Part shown: piece after piece, positions 7,635-15,821 of the stretch | Position numbering within the stretch: the first letter of the stretch is position 1 | Layout of the letters: each line of letters opens with the position of its first letter | Origin: an uncultured Actinomycetes bacterium | Lineage (GTDB): Bacteria; Actinomycetota; Actinomycetes; Nanopelagicales; Nanopelagicaceae | NCBI GenBank assembly: GCA_903899145.1 | Contig: CAIUHY010000067.1 | Coordinates: 1 to 16,022 of the forward strand | Direction of reading: 5' to 3' | Length of the DNA: 16,022 bases | Translations under genes and position numbers: made by a program | The notes under the pieces: generated by a model | The model's input: only the letters and a program-made list of their open reading frames with translations | Told to the model about the DNA's origin: nothing | Database searches by the model: none

Positions 7635-8909
7635 GTGTCAGTTGAAACAAAAGTTGGACATGATATTGCTAATGCATCGCTAGCTGCTGAAGGAAAGAAG
7701 CGTATTGAGTGGGCAGAACGCAATATGCCCGTGTTGGCACAGATCAAAGCTCGTTTTGAAAAAGAAAAACCATTCACAGGCATCCGTATCGCTGCTTGCA
7801 TGCACGTAACTACAGAGACCGCAAACCTTATGCTCGCTCTAAAAGCGGGCGGAGCTGAGCTGGCGCTCTGTGCATCGAATCCTCTTTCAACACAAGATGA
7901 CACTGCTGCGGCGCTTGTTCATGAATATGGAATTAATGTCTTTGCTCGCAATGCTGTTGACCGCGATGGCTATTACAGCCACCTTAACTCTGCTTTAGAT
8001 ATCAAGCCAAATCTAGTTTTTGATGATGGTTGCGACCTTGTAAATACTCTTCACACCACTCGCACCGAACTCATTGATGGAATTATGGGTGGATGCGAAG
8101 AGACAACAACAGGTGTTATTCGCTTGAGTCAGATGACAAAAGACGGTGCACTTAAATTTCCTATGATTGCCGTTAATGACACCGATACAAAGCATATGTT
8201 TGATAACCGCTTTGGAACTGGCCAATCAACGATGGACGCAATTTTCCGTGCAACTAACGGTTTGATTGCTGGAAGCACATTTGTTGTCTGTGGTTTTGGT
8301 TATTGCGGTAAGGGTGTTGCAGAACGTGCTCGCGGTATGGGTGCTAATGTCATTATTACTGAGATCGATCCAACTAAAGCACTTGATGCCCTTATGCAGG
8401 GTTATCGCGTTATGGATTCACTTGAAGCTGCGAAGATTGGTGATTTCTTCGTCACGGTTACTGGTAATCGTGATGTATTGCGTGAAGAGCATTTTGCAGT
8501 GATGAAGGATGGAGCAATTTTTGCCAATTCAGGCCATTTCGATATTGAAATTGACGTTGCCTGGCTTGAGAAGAACGCTAAGCAAAAGAAGCGAATTCGC
8601 CACCAGACAGATGAGTATGCGCTAGCTGACGGTCGTCGCCTACTTCTTATTGCAGAAGGCCGCCTAGTTAATCTTGGCGCCGCCGAAGGGCATCCTGCTT
8701 CAGTTATGGATATGTCGTTTTCTGATCAGGCTCTTACTGCTGAGTGGCTCATTAAAGCTGCGGCAGGCTTAGGTGCTGGTCTGCATGATGTTCCAACACA
8801 TATTGATAAAGAAGTTGCTCGCCTCAAGTTGGAAAGCATGGGTGTATCAATTGATTCGCTTACACCTGCGCAAGAACTGTATTTGAACTCTTGGGAGCAC
8901 GGTAGCTAA
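7635..8909 (+). CDS. ahcY: Adenosylhomocysteinase, short archaeal/Thermotoga-type
   Basis: Reversibly hydrolyses S-adenosylhomocysteine to adenosine and homocysteine, using tightly bound NAD, and so relieves product inhibition of methyltransferases. At 424 residues it lacks the insertion of about 40 residues present in the roughly 490-residue mycobacterial enzymes. Catalytic residues known from the human enzyme are in place: H57, D131, E156, K186, D190 and N191. The human C195 position is threonine (DNRFGTGQS). The NAD-binding loop is GFGYCGKG (220-227), not the GYGDVGKG of typical actinobacterial enzymes. The C-terminus ([12 protein letters not shown]) replaces the usual KPxHYRY ending. These features place it with archaeal and Thermotoga-like enzymes. 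Its TAA overlaps the mtrA start by one base (TAATG), coupling the two genes. The thymidylate kinase gene that lies between them in Mycobacterium is absent. Confidence 0.95.
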   Translation: MSVETKVGHDIANASLAAEGKKRIEWAERNMPVLAQIKARFEKEKPFTGIRIAACMHVTTETANLMLALKAGGAELALCASNPLSTQDDTAAALVHEYGINVFARNAVDRDGYYSHLNSALDIKPNLVFDDGCDLVNTLHTTRTELIDGIMGGCEETTTGVIRLSQMTKDGALKFPMIAVNDTDTKHMFDNRFGTGQSTMDAIFRATNGLIAGSTFVVCGFGYCGKGVAERARGMGANVIITEIDPTKALDALMQGYRVMDSLEAAKIGDFFVTVTGNRDVLREEHFAVMKDGAIFANSGHFDIEIDVAWLEKNAKQKKRIRHQTDEYALADGRRLLLIAEGRLVNLGAAEGHPASVMDMSFSDQALTAEWLIKAAAGLGAGLHDVPTHIDKEVARLKLESMGVSIDSLTPAQELYLNSWEHGS

Positions 8910-9583
8910 TGACTTTGATCATGGTCGTCGATGACGACCAAGATCTTGCTGAAATGCTGGGCATCGTCCTCACGGGATCTGGTTATGAAGTCGATTTAGT
9001 AAATTCTGGCGATCAAGTTATGCCACTTTTTGAAGCACATGAGCCAGACCTTATTTTGTTAGATGTCATGCTTCCAGGAATGGACGGCGTTGAGGTATGT
9101 AAAGCAATTCGAGCAAAATCAATGGTTCCAATCGTTATGTTGACAGCAAAGGGTGATACGCAAGATGTAGTTCTTGGACTTGAAGCTGGGGCAGATGACT
9201 ATATGGTCAAACCTTTTAACCCTAATGAACTCATTGCACGTCTAAAAGTAAGATTGCGCCGAACTAGCGCTAATCAAGAGGTAATCCAACTACGTATCGG
9301 TGATGTTCTTATCGACCAAGTTGCTCATTCAATCGTTAAGAGCGATAAAATAATTCCACTCACACGTCTTGAGTTTGATCTACTGCTTGCTTTGGCGCGT
9401 GAACCAGGTCGAGTCTTTACACGCGAGGCCTTGCTTAATGAAGTCTGGGGATATCAAAATGCAACTGATACGCGGTTGGTAAATGTCCATGTTCAGCGCT
9501 TACGAGCGAAGATTGAAGCAGATGTTAATAATCCACTGATTATTCAAACTGTCCGTGGGGTGGGATACAAGGCTGGCGCATGA
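8909..9583 (+). CDS. mtrA: Response regulator MtrA, OmpR family
   Basis: Two-component response regulator of 224 residues. The receiver domain (1-115) shows the acidic pocket D8/D9, phosphoacceptor D52 in LLDVMLPGMDG, T79, Y98 and K101. The C-terminal winged helix (about 127-224) has the OmpR-type signature with DTRLVNVHVQRLRAKIE and the closing TVRGVGYKAG. MtrA in other actinobacteria controls genes for cell-wall turnover, division and osmotic response, and in Mycobacterium also binds the replication origin region. The gene overlaps sahH by one base upstream and mtrB by four bases (ATGA) downstream, so it is translated as part of a tight operon. Synteny (sahH-mtrA-mtrB-comF-secA) makes the MtrA call rather than a generic OmpR-like regulator firm. 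Confidence 0.95.
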   Translation: MTLIMVVDDDQDLAEMLGIVLTGSGYEVDLVNSGDQVMPLFEAHEPDLILLDVMLPGMDGVEVCKAIRAKSMVPIVMLTAKGDTQDVVLGLEAGADDYMVKPFNPNELIARLKVRLRRTSANQEVIQLRIGDVLIDQVAHSIVKSDKIIPLTRLEFDLLLALAREPGRVFTREALLNEVWGYQNATDTRLVNVHVQRLRAKIEADVNNPLIIQTVRGVGYKAGA

Positions 9584-11154
9584 GATTCTTAAGTAACCGC
9601 TGGCGAACTTCACTTTTATTTCGAGTAATTTCTACAACATTTGCCCTCTCGATTTTACTCATTGGAGCCACGGGAAGCGTACTTTATTTTCAAATTGCAA
9701 ATGGTATTTACAAGGAAAAAACTAATGGATCCGTAGTCGAAGCACAGTCACTTATTCAATATTCACAAGAACAATTATTCTCTACACAGTACATCGCTAA
9801 AACAAAAGTAAAAGACGTCATTTCTAATATTGTCCGCTCTACAGATCAAACCCTCACATCATCACCCCGGGATGTAGTTTTAGTTGGAGCTCCAATTAAA
9901 AATCAGAAGAATAGTTTATATAACAGCGCTTCCGGAGGGATTCCAGTATCTGCAATTCCAGCAAGTCTACGAAAAAGTGTAGAACACTCAGATAAAATAA
10001 AATGGATAAGAGCACCAATTGTTTTCAATGATTCAAGCAAATCAGATGCGATTATTGTGGGTGGGCTCATCGATATCCCTGGCCAGCCTACTTACGAGCT
10101 TTATTACGTATTTCATTTGAGTGAGCAAGAAACTATCCTTAGTCTTGTTATTAGTCTTATATGGTTTACTGGAATATTCCTAGTATTAGTCGTGGGTCTT
10201 TTATCTTGGTATGTCGTGCGCCAAACTGTAAATCCAGTAAGGGCCGCTGCTCAAATTGCCGAAAAGTTGACAGCGGGAGATCTTGATAGACGAATGTTGG
10301 TGCATGGTAAGGATGAAATGGCTAGGCTTGCAATTTCTTTTAATGAAATGGCCGTTTCGATGCAGCAACAAATCTCTCGTTTAGAGAATTTGTCACGCTT
10401 GCAACAGCGATTTGTATCTGATGTTTCACATGAGCTACGTACGCCTCTGACCACAATCCGGATGGCATCTCAAGTAATTTTTGATGGGAAAGAACAACTA
10501 GATCCTTCTGCTGCAAGAAGTGCTGAACTTCTAATGTCGCAGATTGCTCGTTTTGAGCTCCTCCTCACAGATTTGCTAGAAGTAAGCAGATTTGATGCAA
10601 GCGCTTCCATACTTGAACGCTCGCCTGTGGATATAAAGGCACTTGTGAGTCAGGCAATTGACCAGCTCCAGCATGAAGGCGTAAAACAAATTAGAAGTAA
10701 TTTTCCAAGTGGTGATGTGATAGCCGAAGTAGACCCAAGGCGTATTGAGAGAGTTATGCGCAATCTGATCGCGAATGCAATTGATCACAGTGAAAATAAA
10801 CCAATAGTCATCACGATTAAAGATAGTGATACTGAGGTTGCAGTCGCCGTAAGGGATTACGGAATTGGATTTAATGAGAGTGAAGCCAAGCGTTTGTTTG
10901 ATCGATTTTGGAGGGCGGATCCATCCCGCTCACGAATTCGTGGTGGCACAGGTTTAGGCCTGTCTATCTCACTTGATGATGCAAGACTTCACCAAGGAAC
11001 TTTGTTTGCATGGGGATCTCCTAATAATGGAGCGCAATTTGTTTTGACGGTTCCAAAACTTCCAGGAATACCAATTCAAAATGATTTAATTCCCGCTAAC
11101 CCCAACTTGACTACGTCCACAAGCTTTCTAAGTTTTAATGAGGACGATATTTAA
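9580..11154 (+). CDS. mtrB: Sensor histidine kinase MtrB
   Basis: Membrane sensor kinase of 524 residues partnering MtrA. Order of parts: basic N-terminus, membrane span 1 (about 14-36), an extracytoplasmic sensor of about 150 residues (38-187), span 2 (about 188-212), HAMP linker (213-265), dimerisation and phosphoacceptor helix with H284 in VSHELRTPL, and an ATP-binding domain with N box (N395/N399), G1 box DYGIG (426-430), F box FDRFWR and G2 box GGTGLGLSI (455-463). A proline-rich tail of about 30 residues follows the kinase core. The partner lipoprotein gene lpqB, which normally follows mtrB, is not present; a ComF gene overlaps the mtrB 3' end instead. The extracellular sensor is thus either self-sufficient or served by a protein encoded elsewhere. 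Confidence 0.95.
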   Translation: MRFLSNRWRTSLLFRVISTTFALSILLIGATGSVLYFQIANGIYKEKTNGSVVEAQSLIQYSQEQLFSTQYIAKTKVKDVISNIVRSTDQTLTSSPRDVVLVGAPIKNQKNSLYNSASGGIPVSAIPASLRKSVEHSDKIKWIRAPIVFNDSSKSDAIIVGGLIDIPGQPTYELYYVFHLSEQETILSLVISLIWFTGIFLVLVVGLLSWYVVRQTVNPVRAAAQIAEKLTAGDLDRRMLVHGKDEMARLAISFNEMAVSMQQQISRLENLSRLQQRFVSDVSHELRTPLTTIRMASQVIFDGKEQLDPSAARSAELLMSQIARFELLLTDLLEVSRFDASASILERSPVDIKALVSQAIDQLQHEGVKQIRSNFPSGDVIAEVDPRRIERVMRNLIANAIDHSENKPIVITIKDSDTEVAVAVRDYGIGFNESEAKRLFDRFWRADPSRSRIRGGTGLGLSISLDDARLHQGTLFAWGSPNNGAQFVLTVPKLPGIPIQNDLIPANPNLTTSTSFLSFNEDDI

Positions 11155-11872
11155 TATAGGCAATAGTTCAGATGTGTATAGAAGAAGATCTTCCCAAGGG
11201 CTATTAGACTTACTTTTCCCTATGGCGTGTCTGATCTGTGAGGTACCAGGAGAACATATTTGTTCTGATTGCATAAAGAATATTTCACCTAGATATATCT
11301 CTTTTGATCTAGATAATGTCAGAATTAACGCGGGGGCACTTTACTCAGATTCAACAGCCGCTCTTGTTGTTCTTGCTAAGGAAGAAAATAGCTTTTACGC
11401 ACGGGAAGCACTCGCTGACCTTCTTTATATTGGTTTGCAAGAAGTGATATCTGAGTCGAAGTTTACTAGCCATATGCTTATACCCATGCCTTCTAGTAAA
11501 ACCGCTAATCGTAAGCGTGGGTACAAGCATTCTGTATCTTTAACACATTTGCTCATGAAACGTATTTCATTAGATAAAAACCAAAAGAACGTTTTTTATT
11601 TAGGAGATTTCCTAGCTATAAAAAGAAAGACCATTGATCAGAGCCAATTAAATGCGGAGCAGCGCAGAGAGAACCTACAAGGGGCCTTTGAATTTGCCCA
11701 GAGTTCAACTGGTAAAAAAATGCTTGAAACTCAAAGCTGGGGGTTACTACTAGTCGATGATGTGATGACTACCGGCACTACATTCAAAGAGGCCATTAGA
11801 GCCTTACGAATAGAAGGATTTGAGCCCTTTGCGGCCCTCTGTGCATGTGTCTCGGGGAAGAGATTTTACTAA
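11138..11872 (+). CDS. ComF family phosphoribosyltransferase-like protein
   Basis: Protein of 244 residues with the ComF architecture. An N-terminal four-cysteine zinc ribbon (C31, C34, C42, C45, in CLIC..CSDC) precedes a type I phosphoribosyltransferase domain. The PRPP-binding loop LLVDDVMTTGTT (204-215) is intact. The family motifs RKRGYKHS (125-132) and QSQLNAEQRRENLQGAF (168-184) are also present. ComF proteins act in DNA uptake in competent bacteria, but most actinobacterial members have no proven role and no substrate is known. The start overlaps mtrB by 17 bases with little ribosome-site signal, so the first about 20 residues are less certain; M29 at 11222 is the next methionine but would leave almost no lead before the cysteines. 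The gene sits where the Rv3242c homologue is found, with lpqB missing before it and hpf/raiA missing after it. Confidence 0.9.
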   Translation: MRTIFNIGNSSDVYRRRSSQGLLDLLFPMACLICEVPGEHICSDCIKNISPRYISFDLDNVRINAGALYSDSTAALVVLAKEENSFYAREALADLLYIGLQEVISESKFTSHMLIPMPSSKTANRKRGYKHSVSLTHLLMKRISLDKNQKNVFYLGDFLAIKRKTIDQSQLNAEQRRENLQGAFEFAQSSTGKKMLETQSWGLLLVDDVMTTGTTFKEAIRALRIEGFEPFAALCACVSGKRFY

Positions 11873-11878
11873 TAAGAT
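11873..11878 (+). promoter_or_regulatory. Possible -10 hexamer giving a leaderless secA message
   Basis: TAAGAT matches both TANNNT and 4 of 6 bases of TATAAT and ends exactly 6 bases before the secA ATG, which would put the transcription start on the A of the start codon. The intervening ACGGGG touches the ATG and is too close to serve as a normal ribosome site. No convincing -35 was seen. Confidence 0.4.
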
Positions 11879-11884
11879 ACGGGG

Positions 11885-14566
11885 ATGGCTGTTTTAGACA
11901 AGATCCTGCGCGCTGGTGAAGGCCGCGCGGTTCGTAACCTAGAAAAACTCGCAGCCGAAGTCAACACCTGGGAGCCAAAAATCGCTCCACTCAGCGATGA
12001 TGAATTAAAAAATCAAACTCAAAAGTTTCGTGATCGCTTGGCTAATGGTGAAGATTTAGATGGACTCTTACCTGAAGCATTTGCGACAGTACGTGAAGCA
12101 GCAAGGCGCACCCTTGGTCAGCGTCATTATGACGTCCAACTCATGGGTGGAGCTGCGTTACACCAAGGAAATATTGCAGAGATGCGCACCGGTGAAGGTA
12201 AGACACTCGTATCAACACTGCCTGCGTATCTCAACGCACTTGTAGGTGAAGGTGTTCATGTTGTGACGACAAATGACTATCTAGCAGAGCGCGACAGTGA
12301 ATGGATGGGCCGTGTTCACCGTTTTCTTGGCTTAAAAGTTGGAGTAATTCTTGCAAGCATGACGCCTGCGGAGCGCCGAGAAGCGTATGCGGCTGATATT
12401 ACATATGGCACAAACAATGAATTTGGTTTCGACTATCTCCGCGACAACATGGCTTGGTCACTAGAAGATTGCGTGCAGCGAGTACATAACTTTGCAATCG
12501 TTGACGAAGTTGACTCAATTTTAATTGATGAGGCACGAACACCACTGATTATTAGCGGACCTGCTGACAAAGCAACTAAGTGGTATGTTGAATTTGCTAA
12601 TTTAGTGAACCAAATGCAGCGTGATGTTCATTATGAAATTGATGAGAAGAAAAAAACTGTAAGTGTTCTAGATGACGGTGTCACTAAGGTTGAAAGTTCT
12701 TTAGCAATTACAAACTTGTATGAAGCAGCAAATACTCCAATGATCGGCTATCTCAACAATGCGGTACGAGCAAAAGAACTCTTCAAGAAGGATAAAGATT
12801 ATGTAGTTATGGGTGGCGAGCTTCTCATTGTTGATGAGCACACAGGCCGCATGCTCTCTGGTCGTAGATATAGCGAAGGCCTTCACCAAGCACTTGAGGC
12901 AAAAGAACGTATTGAAATCAAGGATGAGAATCAAACACTCGCAACAATCACCCTCCAGAACTATTTCCGTCTATATAAAAAGCTCTCAGGAATGACAGGA
13001 ACGGCGATGACGGAAGCTGCTGAATTTATGCAGATCTATAAGCTTGGCGTCATTCCAATCCCTACAAATATGCCAACTGCACGCGCGGACCAGCCAGATT
13101 TAATCTATAAGAGCGAAACTTCAAAGTTCCAAGCGGTAGCTATTGACATCCTTGAAAGGCACAAGAAAGGTCAGCCAGTATTGGTTGGTACAGTTTCAGT
13201 TGAAAAGTCAGAAGAGCTTTCACAGATCCTCACACGTAATGGCGTTAGACATGAAGTTCTGAACGCTAAGCAACATGAAAGAGAAGCGGCTGTTATCGCT
13301 CGCGCTGGAACAATTGGCGCAGTCACAGTGGCAACTAACATGGCGGGACGCGGTACTGACATCATGCTTGGTGGTAATCCAGAATTTATGGCTGACTTTG
13401 AATTACAAAAGCGTGGTTTAAATCCTGCAGAAACTCCAGAAGAGTATGAAGCGGCGTGGCCAGCAGAAATTGCAAAGCAAAAGGCTGCAGTTACATTAGA
13501 GCACGAAACTGTTGTCGCAGCTGGTGGCTTGTATGTATTAGGTACCGAACGCCACGAATCACGTCGTATTGATAATCAGTTACGCGGTCGCTCTGGTCGC
13601 CAAGGTGACCCTGGTGAATCGCGCTTTTATCTCTCACTCCAAGATGATTTGATGCGCCGATTTAACTCAGGCCTTGTTGAACGTTTCTTGGGCGCTGCAG
13701 GAGTTAGTGATGAGGTACCAATCGAATCAAAGATGGTCTCAAACGCTATTCGTTCAGCACAGACACAAGTTGAATCATTGAACTTTGAAATGCGTAAGAA
13801 TGTTCTTAAATATGACGATGTCATGAACCGTCAACGTGAAGTTATTTATAGTGAGCGACGCGAGGTACTTGAAGGCGCCGACATTCAAGAGCAGGTCCAG
13901 AACTTTATGACCGATACGCTGACCGCATATGTTGATGGAGCAACAACAGAGGGATTTCCAGAGAATTGGGATCTAGATACTTTATTTCAAGCAATTAATA
14001 CTTTATTTCCTATTTCATTTACACCAGATGCACTCGCTGCAGAAGTTGGTGGCAAGGAAGCACTTGACTCTGAATTCATACTTGGCAAGGTGCTAGGTGA
14101 TGCACGTAGTCAATATTTAAAGCGTGAAAGTGATCTAACACCAGATGTTATGCGTGAACTTGAGCGCAAGGTTCTTCTATCTGTGCTGGACCGTAGATGG
14201 CGTGAACATCTTTATGAGATGGACTATTTGCAGGAAGGTATTGGCCTCCGAGCAATGGCTCAACGCGATCCACTTGTTGAGTATCAAAAAGAAGGATATG
14301 ACCTATTTTCGGCGATGATGGATGGGATCAAAGAAGAGTTAGTAGGACTTCTTTTTCATGTTGATGTAAATATCGAGCAAGAAGATGGAACACAAGTTAT
14401 TCAAGCCCCTGGCCTTGAGGCTCCAAAGTCAGTTGCGAATGAACAATTACGTTACACAGCTGCAGATGTTGATGGTGAAGTTGTGAACGAGGGTGGAACA
14501 TCTAAGAATGCCCCATGCCCTTGTGGATCTGGCCGTAAATATAAGCGCTGTCACGGCGCCGCATAG
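11885..14566 (+). CDS. secA: Preprotein translocase ATPase SecA (SecA1)
   Basis: Motor ATPase of the general secretion pathway; it pushes unfolded preproteins through the SecYEG channel. At 893 residues it has full housekeeping length. Visible features: N-terminal [11 protein letters not shown], Walker A RTGEGKT (101-107), Walker B DEVD (207-210) followed by the [10 protein letters not shown] motif, the preprotein cross-linking region (about 220-370), second nucleotide-binding fold with [36 protein letters not shown] region, helical wing and scaffold domains, and a C-terminal zinc tail with C878, C880, C889 and H890 (CPCGSG..CH). The zinc tail is the SecB/ribosome-contact element and is often lost in SecA2 forms, supporting SecA1. 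The start is set by the conserved N-terminus. It is followed 4 bases later by the stop of an opposing gene. Confidence 0.98.
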   Translation: MAVLDKILRAGEGRAVRNLEKLAAEVNTWEPKIAPLSDDELKNQTQKFRDRLANGEDLDGLLPEAFATVREAARRTLGQRHYDVQLMGGAALHQGNIAEMRTGEGKTLVSTLPAYLNALVGEGVHVVTTNDYLAERDSEWMGRVHRFLGLKVGVILASMTPAERREAYAADITYGTNNEFGFDYLRDNMAWSLEDCVQRVHNFAIVDEVDSILIDEARTPLIISGPADKATKWYVEFANLVNQMQRDVHYEIDEKKKTVSVLDDGVTKVESSLAITNLYEAANTPMIGYLNNAVRAKELFKKDKDYVVMGGELLIVDEHTGRMLSGRRYSEGLHQALEAKERIEIKDENQTLATITLQNYFRLYKKLSGMTGTAMTEAAEFMQIYKLGVIPIPTNMPTARADQPDLIYKSETSKFQAVAIDILERHKKGQPVLVGTVSVEKSEELSQILTRNGVRHEVLNAKQHEREAAVIARAGTIGAVTVATNMAGRGTDIMLGGNPEFMADFELQKRGLNPAETPEEYEAAWPAEIAKQKAAVTLEHETVVAAGGLYVLGTERHESRRIDNQLRGRSGRQGDPGESRFYLSLQDDLMRRFNSGLVERFLGAAGVSDEVPIESKMVSNAIRSAQTQVESLNFEMRKNVLKYDDVMNRQREVIYSERREVLEGADIQEQVQNFMTDTLTAYVDGATTEGFPENWDLDTLFQAINTLFPISFTPDALAAEVGGKEALDSEFILGKVLGDARSQYLKRESDLTPDVMRELERKVLLSVLDRRWREHLYEMDYLQEGIGLRAMAQRDPLVEYQKEGYDLFSAMMDGIKEELVGLLFHVDVNIEQEDGTQVIQAPGLEAPKSVANEQLRYTAADVDGEVVNEGGTSKNAPCPCGSGRKYKRCHGAA

Positions 14567-14570
14567 TTAT

Positions 14571-15167
14571 TCAAACCAAAGCAAGTTCAGTACATAGCCA
14601 ACGCTTATCAGCTCCCTCAAATCGCATCACAAGTGAGCGTACTCTTTCGTTAAATCGAAGTGTCACAGTAGTTTCCGCCACTCCTTCAATTGGTTCTGAG
14701 ATATATACCTTTCTAATTTTTGGTATCTCTCGTTTTTCACCGGCCATATTCAAAAGAGTCGCATAAACACTTCTATGAGAGAGCCTTGCTAATTGCATGG
14801 GTTGACGTCTTCCACCCCAAATTTCGACGACGCCCAAAACATAGCGTGTGATCGTTTCTTGAAGAGGAGGTAGCTCACTTCGATATGAAGGTTTACGTGA
14901 ACTGTCTTGATCATCAGGATAGTCGCTACCCTCAGTTGGCTTTGGAATAAGAAAGAGTTTATGTCCGGTGCCGTCTCTATTTTCTACAGGCAAATTAATA
15001 TGAATCAGAGGTCCGCCAAGGTTGAGCATTGGATCTGAAAGAAAGTTAGGGCTTGGATATTTATTTCCAGGTAGTGAATGTGGGACAGCTCTTGCATATA
15101 TGTGATTTTCCATAAGGGAAATATCGCAAACTACCGTGCGAGAAAAATCATCCAAAAGGATGATCAT
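14571..15167 (-). CDS. Rv3235 family protein (DUF6459), function unknown
   Basis: Protein of 198 residues in an actinobacterial family of unknown function found close to secA1. The conserved part is the C-terminal half: TRYVLGVVEIWGGRRQPMQL (107-126), LSHRSVYATLL (129-139), RKVYISEPIEGVAETTVTL (152-170), RVRSLVMRFEG (175-185) and the closing RWLCTEL, close to the RWRCTALELG ending of relatives. This part is probably a compact alpha/beta domain. Residues 30-100 are proline-, charge- and glycine-rich and look disordered. There is no signal peptide, so the protein is probably cytoplasmic. The start at 15167 lacks a ribosome site; ATG at 15113 (residue 19) is an alternative. A hairpin-forming repeat covers codons 2-7. 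It converges on secA with 4 bases between stop codons, leaving no room for a separate terminator. Confidence 0.8.
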   Translation of the reverse strand: MIILLDDFSRTVVCDISLMENHIYARAVPHSLPGNKYPSPNFLSDPMLNLGGPLIHINLPVENRDGTGHKLFLIPKPTEGSDYPDDQDSSRKPSYRSELPPLQETITRYVLGVVEIWGGRRQPMQLARLSHRSVYATLLNMAGEKREIPKIRKVYISEPIEGVAETTVTLRFNERVRSLVMRFEGADKRWLCTELALV

Positions 15168-15168
15168 C
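15147..15168. repeat. Inverted repeat and palindrome at the 5' end of the Rv3235-family gene
   Basis: ATCATCC (15147-15153), loop AAAA and GGATGAT (15158-15164) form a perfect 7-bp hairpin. It overlaps a perfect 10-bp palindrome, GATGATCATC (15159-15168). In the minus-strand message the hairpin begins right after the start codon at 15167. It could affect translation initiation or serve as a protein site facing the divergent promoter, or it may simply reflect the codons used. Confidence 0.4.
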
Positions 15169-15230
15169 TATCAAAAAAAGCCTGTGGATAGAGAAATTCA
15201 GATTTCCCAGAACTGCGCTATTAATCTCCT
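15168..15230. promoter_or_regulatory. Divergent promoter region between Rv3235-like and SAF-domain genes
   Basis: These 63 bases separate the start codons of two divergent genes and must drive at least one of them. For the rightward gene, TATTAA (15219-15224) ends 6 bases before the ATG at 15231, and no ribosome site is visible, again suggesting a leaderless message. An A-rich tract (seven A, 15173-15179) lies near the leftward start. Confidence 0.45.
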
Positions 15231-15821
15231 ATGATCGATTACCAAAAATTTATACAGAGAAACTCTCGGAGAATCTATGCAAGCGCAGCTTTAGTCGCAG
15301 CGCTATTTGCTGCTTCTATCTTGCTCAATGGAGGACCAACTGGAACTGCCTGGATTGTCAGAAACTCTATTTCCAGCGGCTCTCTCATTAGTTCTCTTGA
15401 TGTATCGACTGTAAAAGTGAATCTTGCAACTGACTCAGCACATTATATTTCTGCTAAAGACTTAGTCATTGGACAATTTGCTACCCGTACTTTAAATCCT
15501 GGGGACCTCATCTCAATATCAGACTTCACCAGAACAAGTAGAGCTTCAGAGGTTAGATATATGCCGTTAGGCATCGCTCTCGATGATCTTCCTATTGGAC
15601 TCACGGCAGGTGACCACATCGATATTTATGTCATCCCCAAGCAAGCATCTCTTGGTCCAGCACTTGTTGTATCAAATATAAGTATTCACCAAATTGATAA
15701 TAAGTCTCGAGCCCTTGGTGGTAATATTGAAATTGAAGTTTCAGTTGGCATTACTGCAGCAATGAATTTGGTTGATGCAGAATCTCAAGGTCGCTTGGTG
15801 GTTTCACGCCATGCGTTCTGA
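15231..15821 (+). CDS. SAF domain membrane protein, CpaB/RcpC-like
   Basis: Protein of 196 residues. A basic N-terminus is followed by one membrane span (about 14-33). A SAF domain then spans about 39-100: a beta-clip fold with the typical RNSISSGSLISSLDV opening and IGQFATRTLNPGDLIS ending. A second beta-rich part (112-196) has LTAGDHIDIYVIPKQ and ends in GRLVVSRHAF. SAF proteins with this topology include CpaB/RcpC of tight-adherence (Flp) pili, where the protein lies outside the inner membrane and is thought to help stabilise the secretin. Many actinobacteria, which lack an outer membrane, carry a shorter SAF protein of unknown role upstream of a MinD/CpaE-like ATPase gene, as seems to be the case here. 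It overlaps the next gene by 11 bases. The pilus role is inference. Confidence 0.75.
   Translation: MIDYQKFIQRNSRRIYASAALVAALFAASILLNGGPTGTAWIVRNSISSGSLISSLDVSTVKVNLATDSAHYISAKDLVIGQFATRTLNPGDLISISDFTRTSRASEVRYMPLGIALDDLPIGLTAGDHIDIYVIPKQASLGPALVVSNISIHQIDNKSRALGGNIEIEVSVGITAAMNLVDAESQGRLVVSRHAF

Noticed and set aside
7571..7903. Minus-strand open frame of 110 codons across the manB-sahH junction
   Set aside because: It is antisense to the conserved SahH N-terminus; the translation is low-complexity (Ser, Ala, Arg) and matches no known family.
15183..15191. TGTGGATAG, one mismatch from a DnaA box
   Set aside because: A single imperfect copy with no cluster, no dnaA/dnaN genes and no AT-rich unwinding region; chance occurrence is likely.
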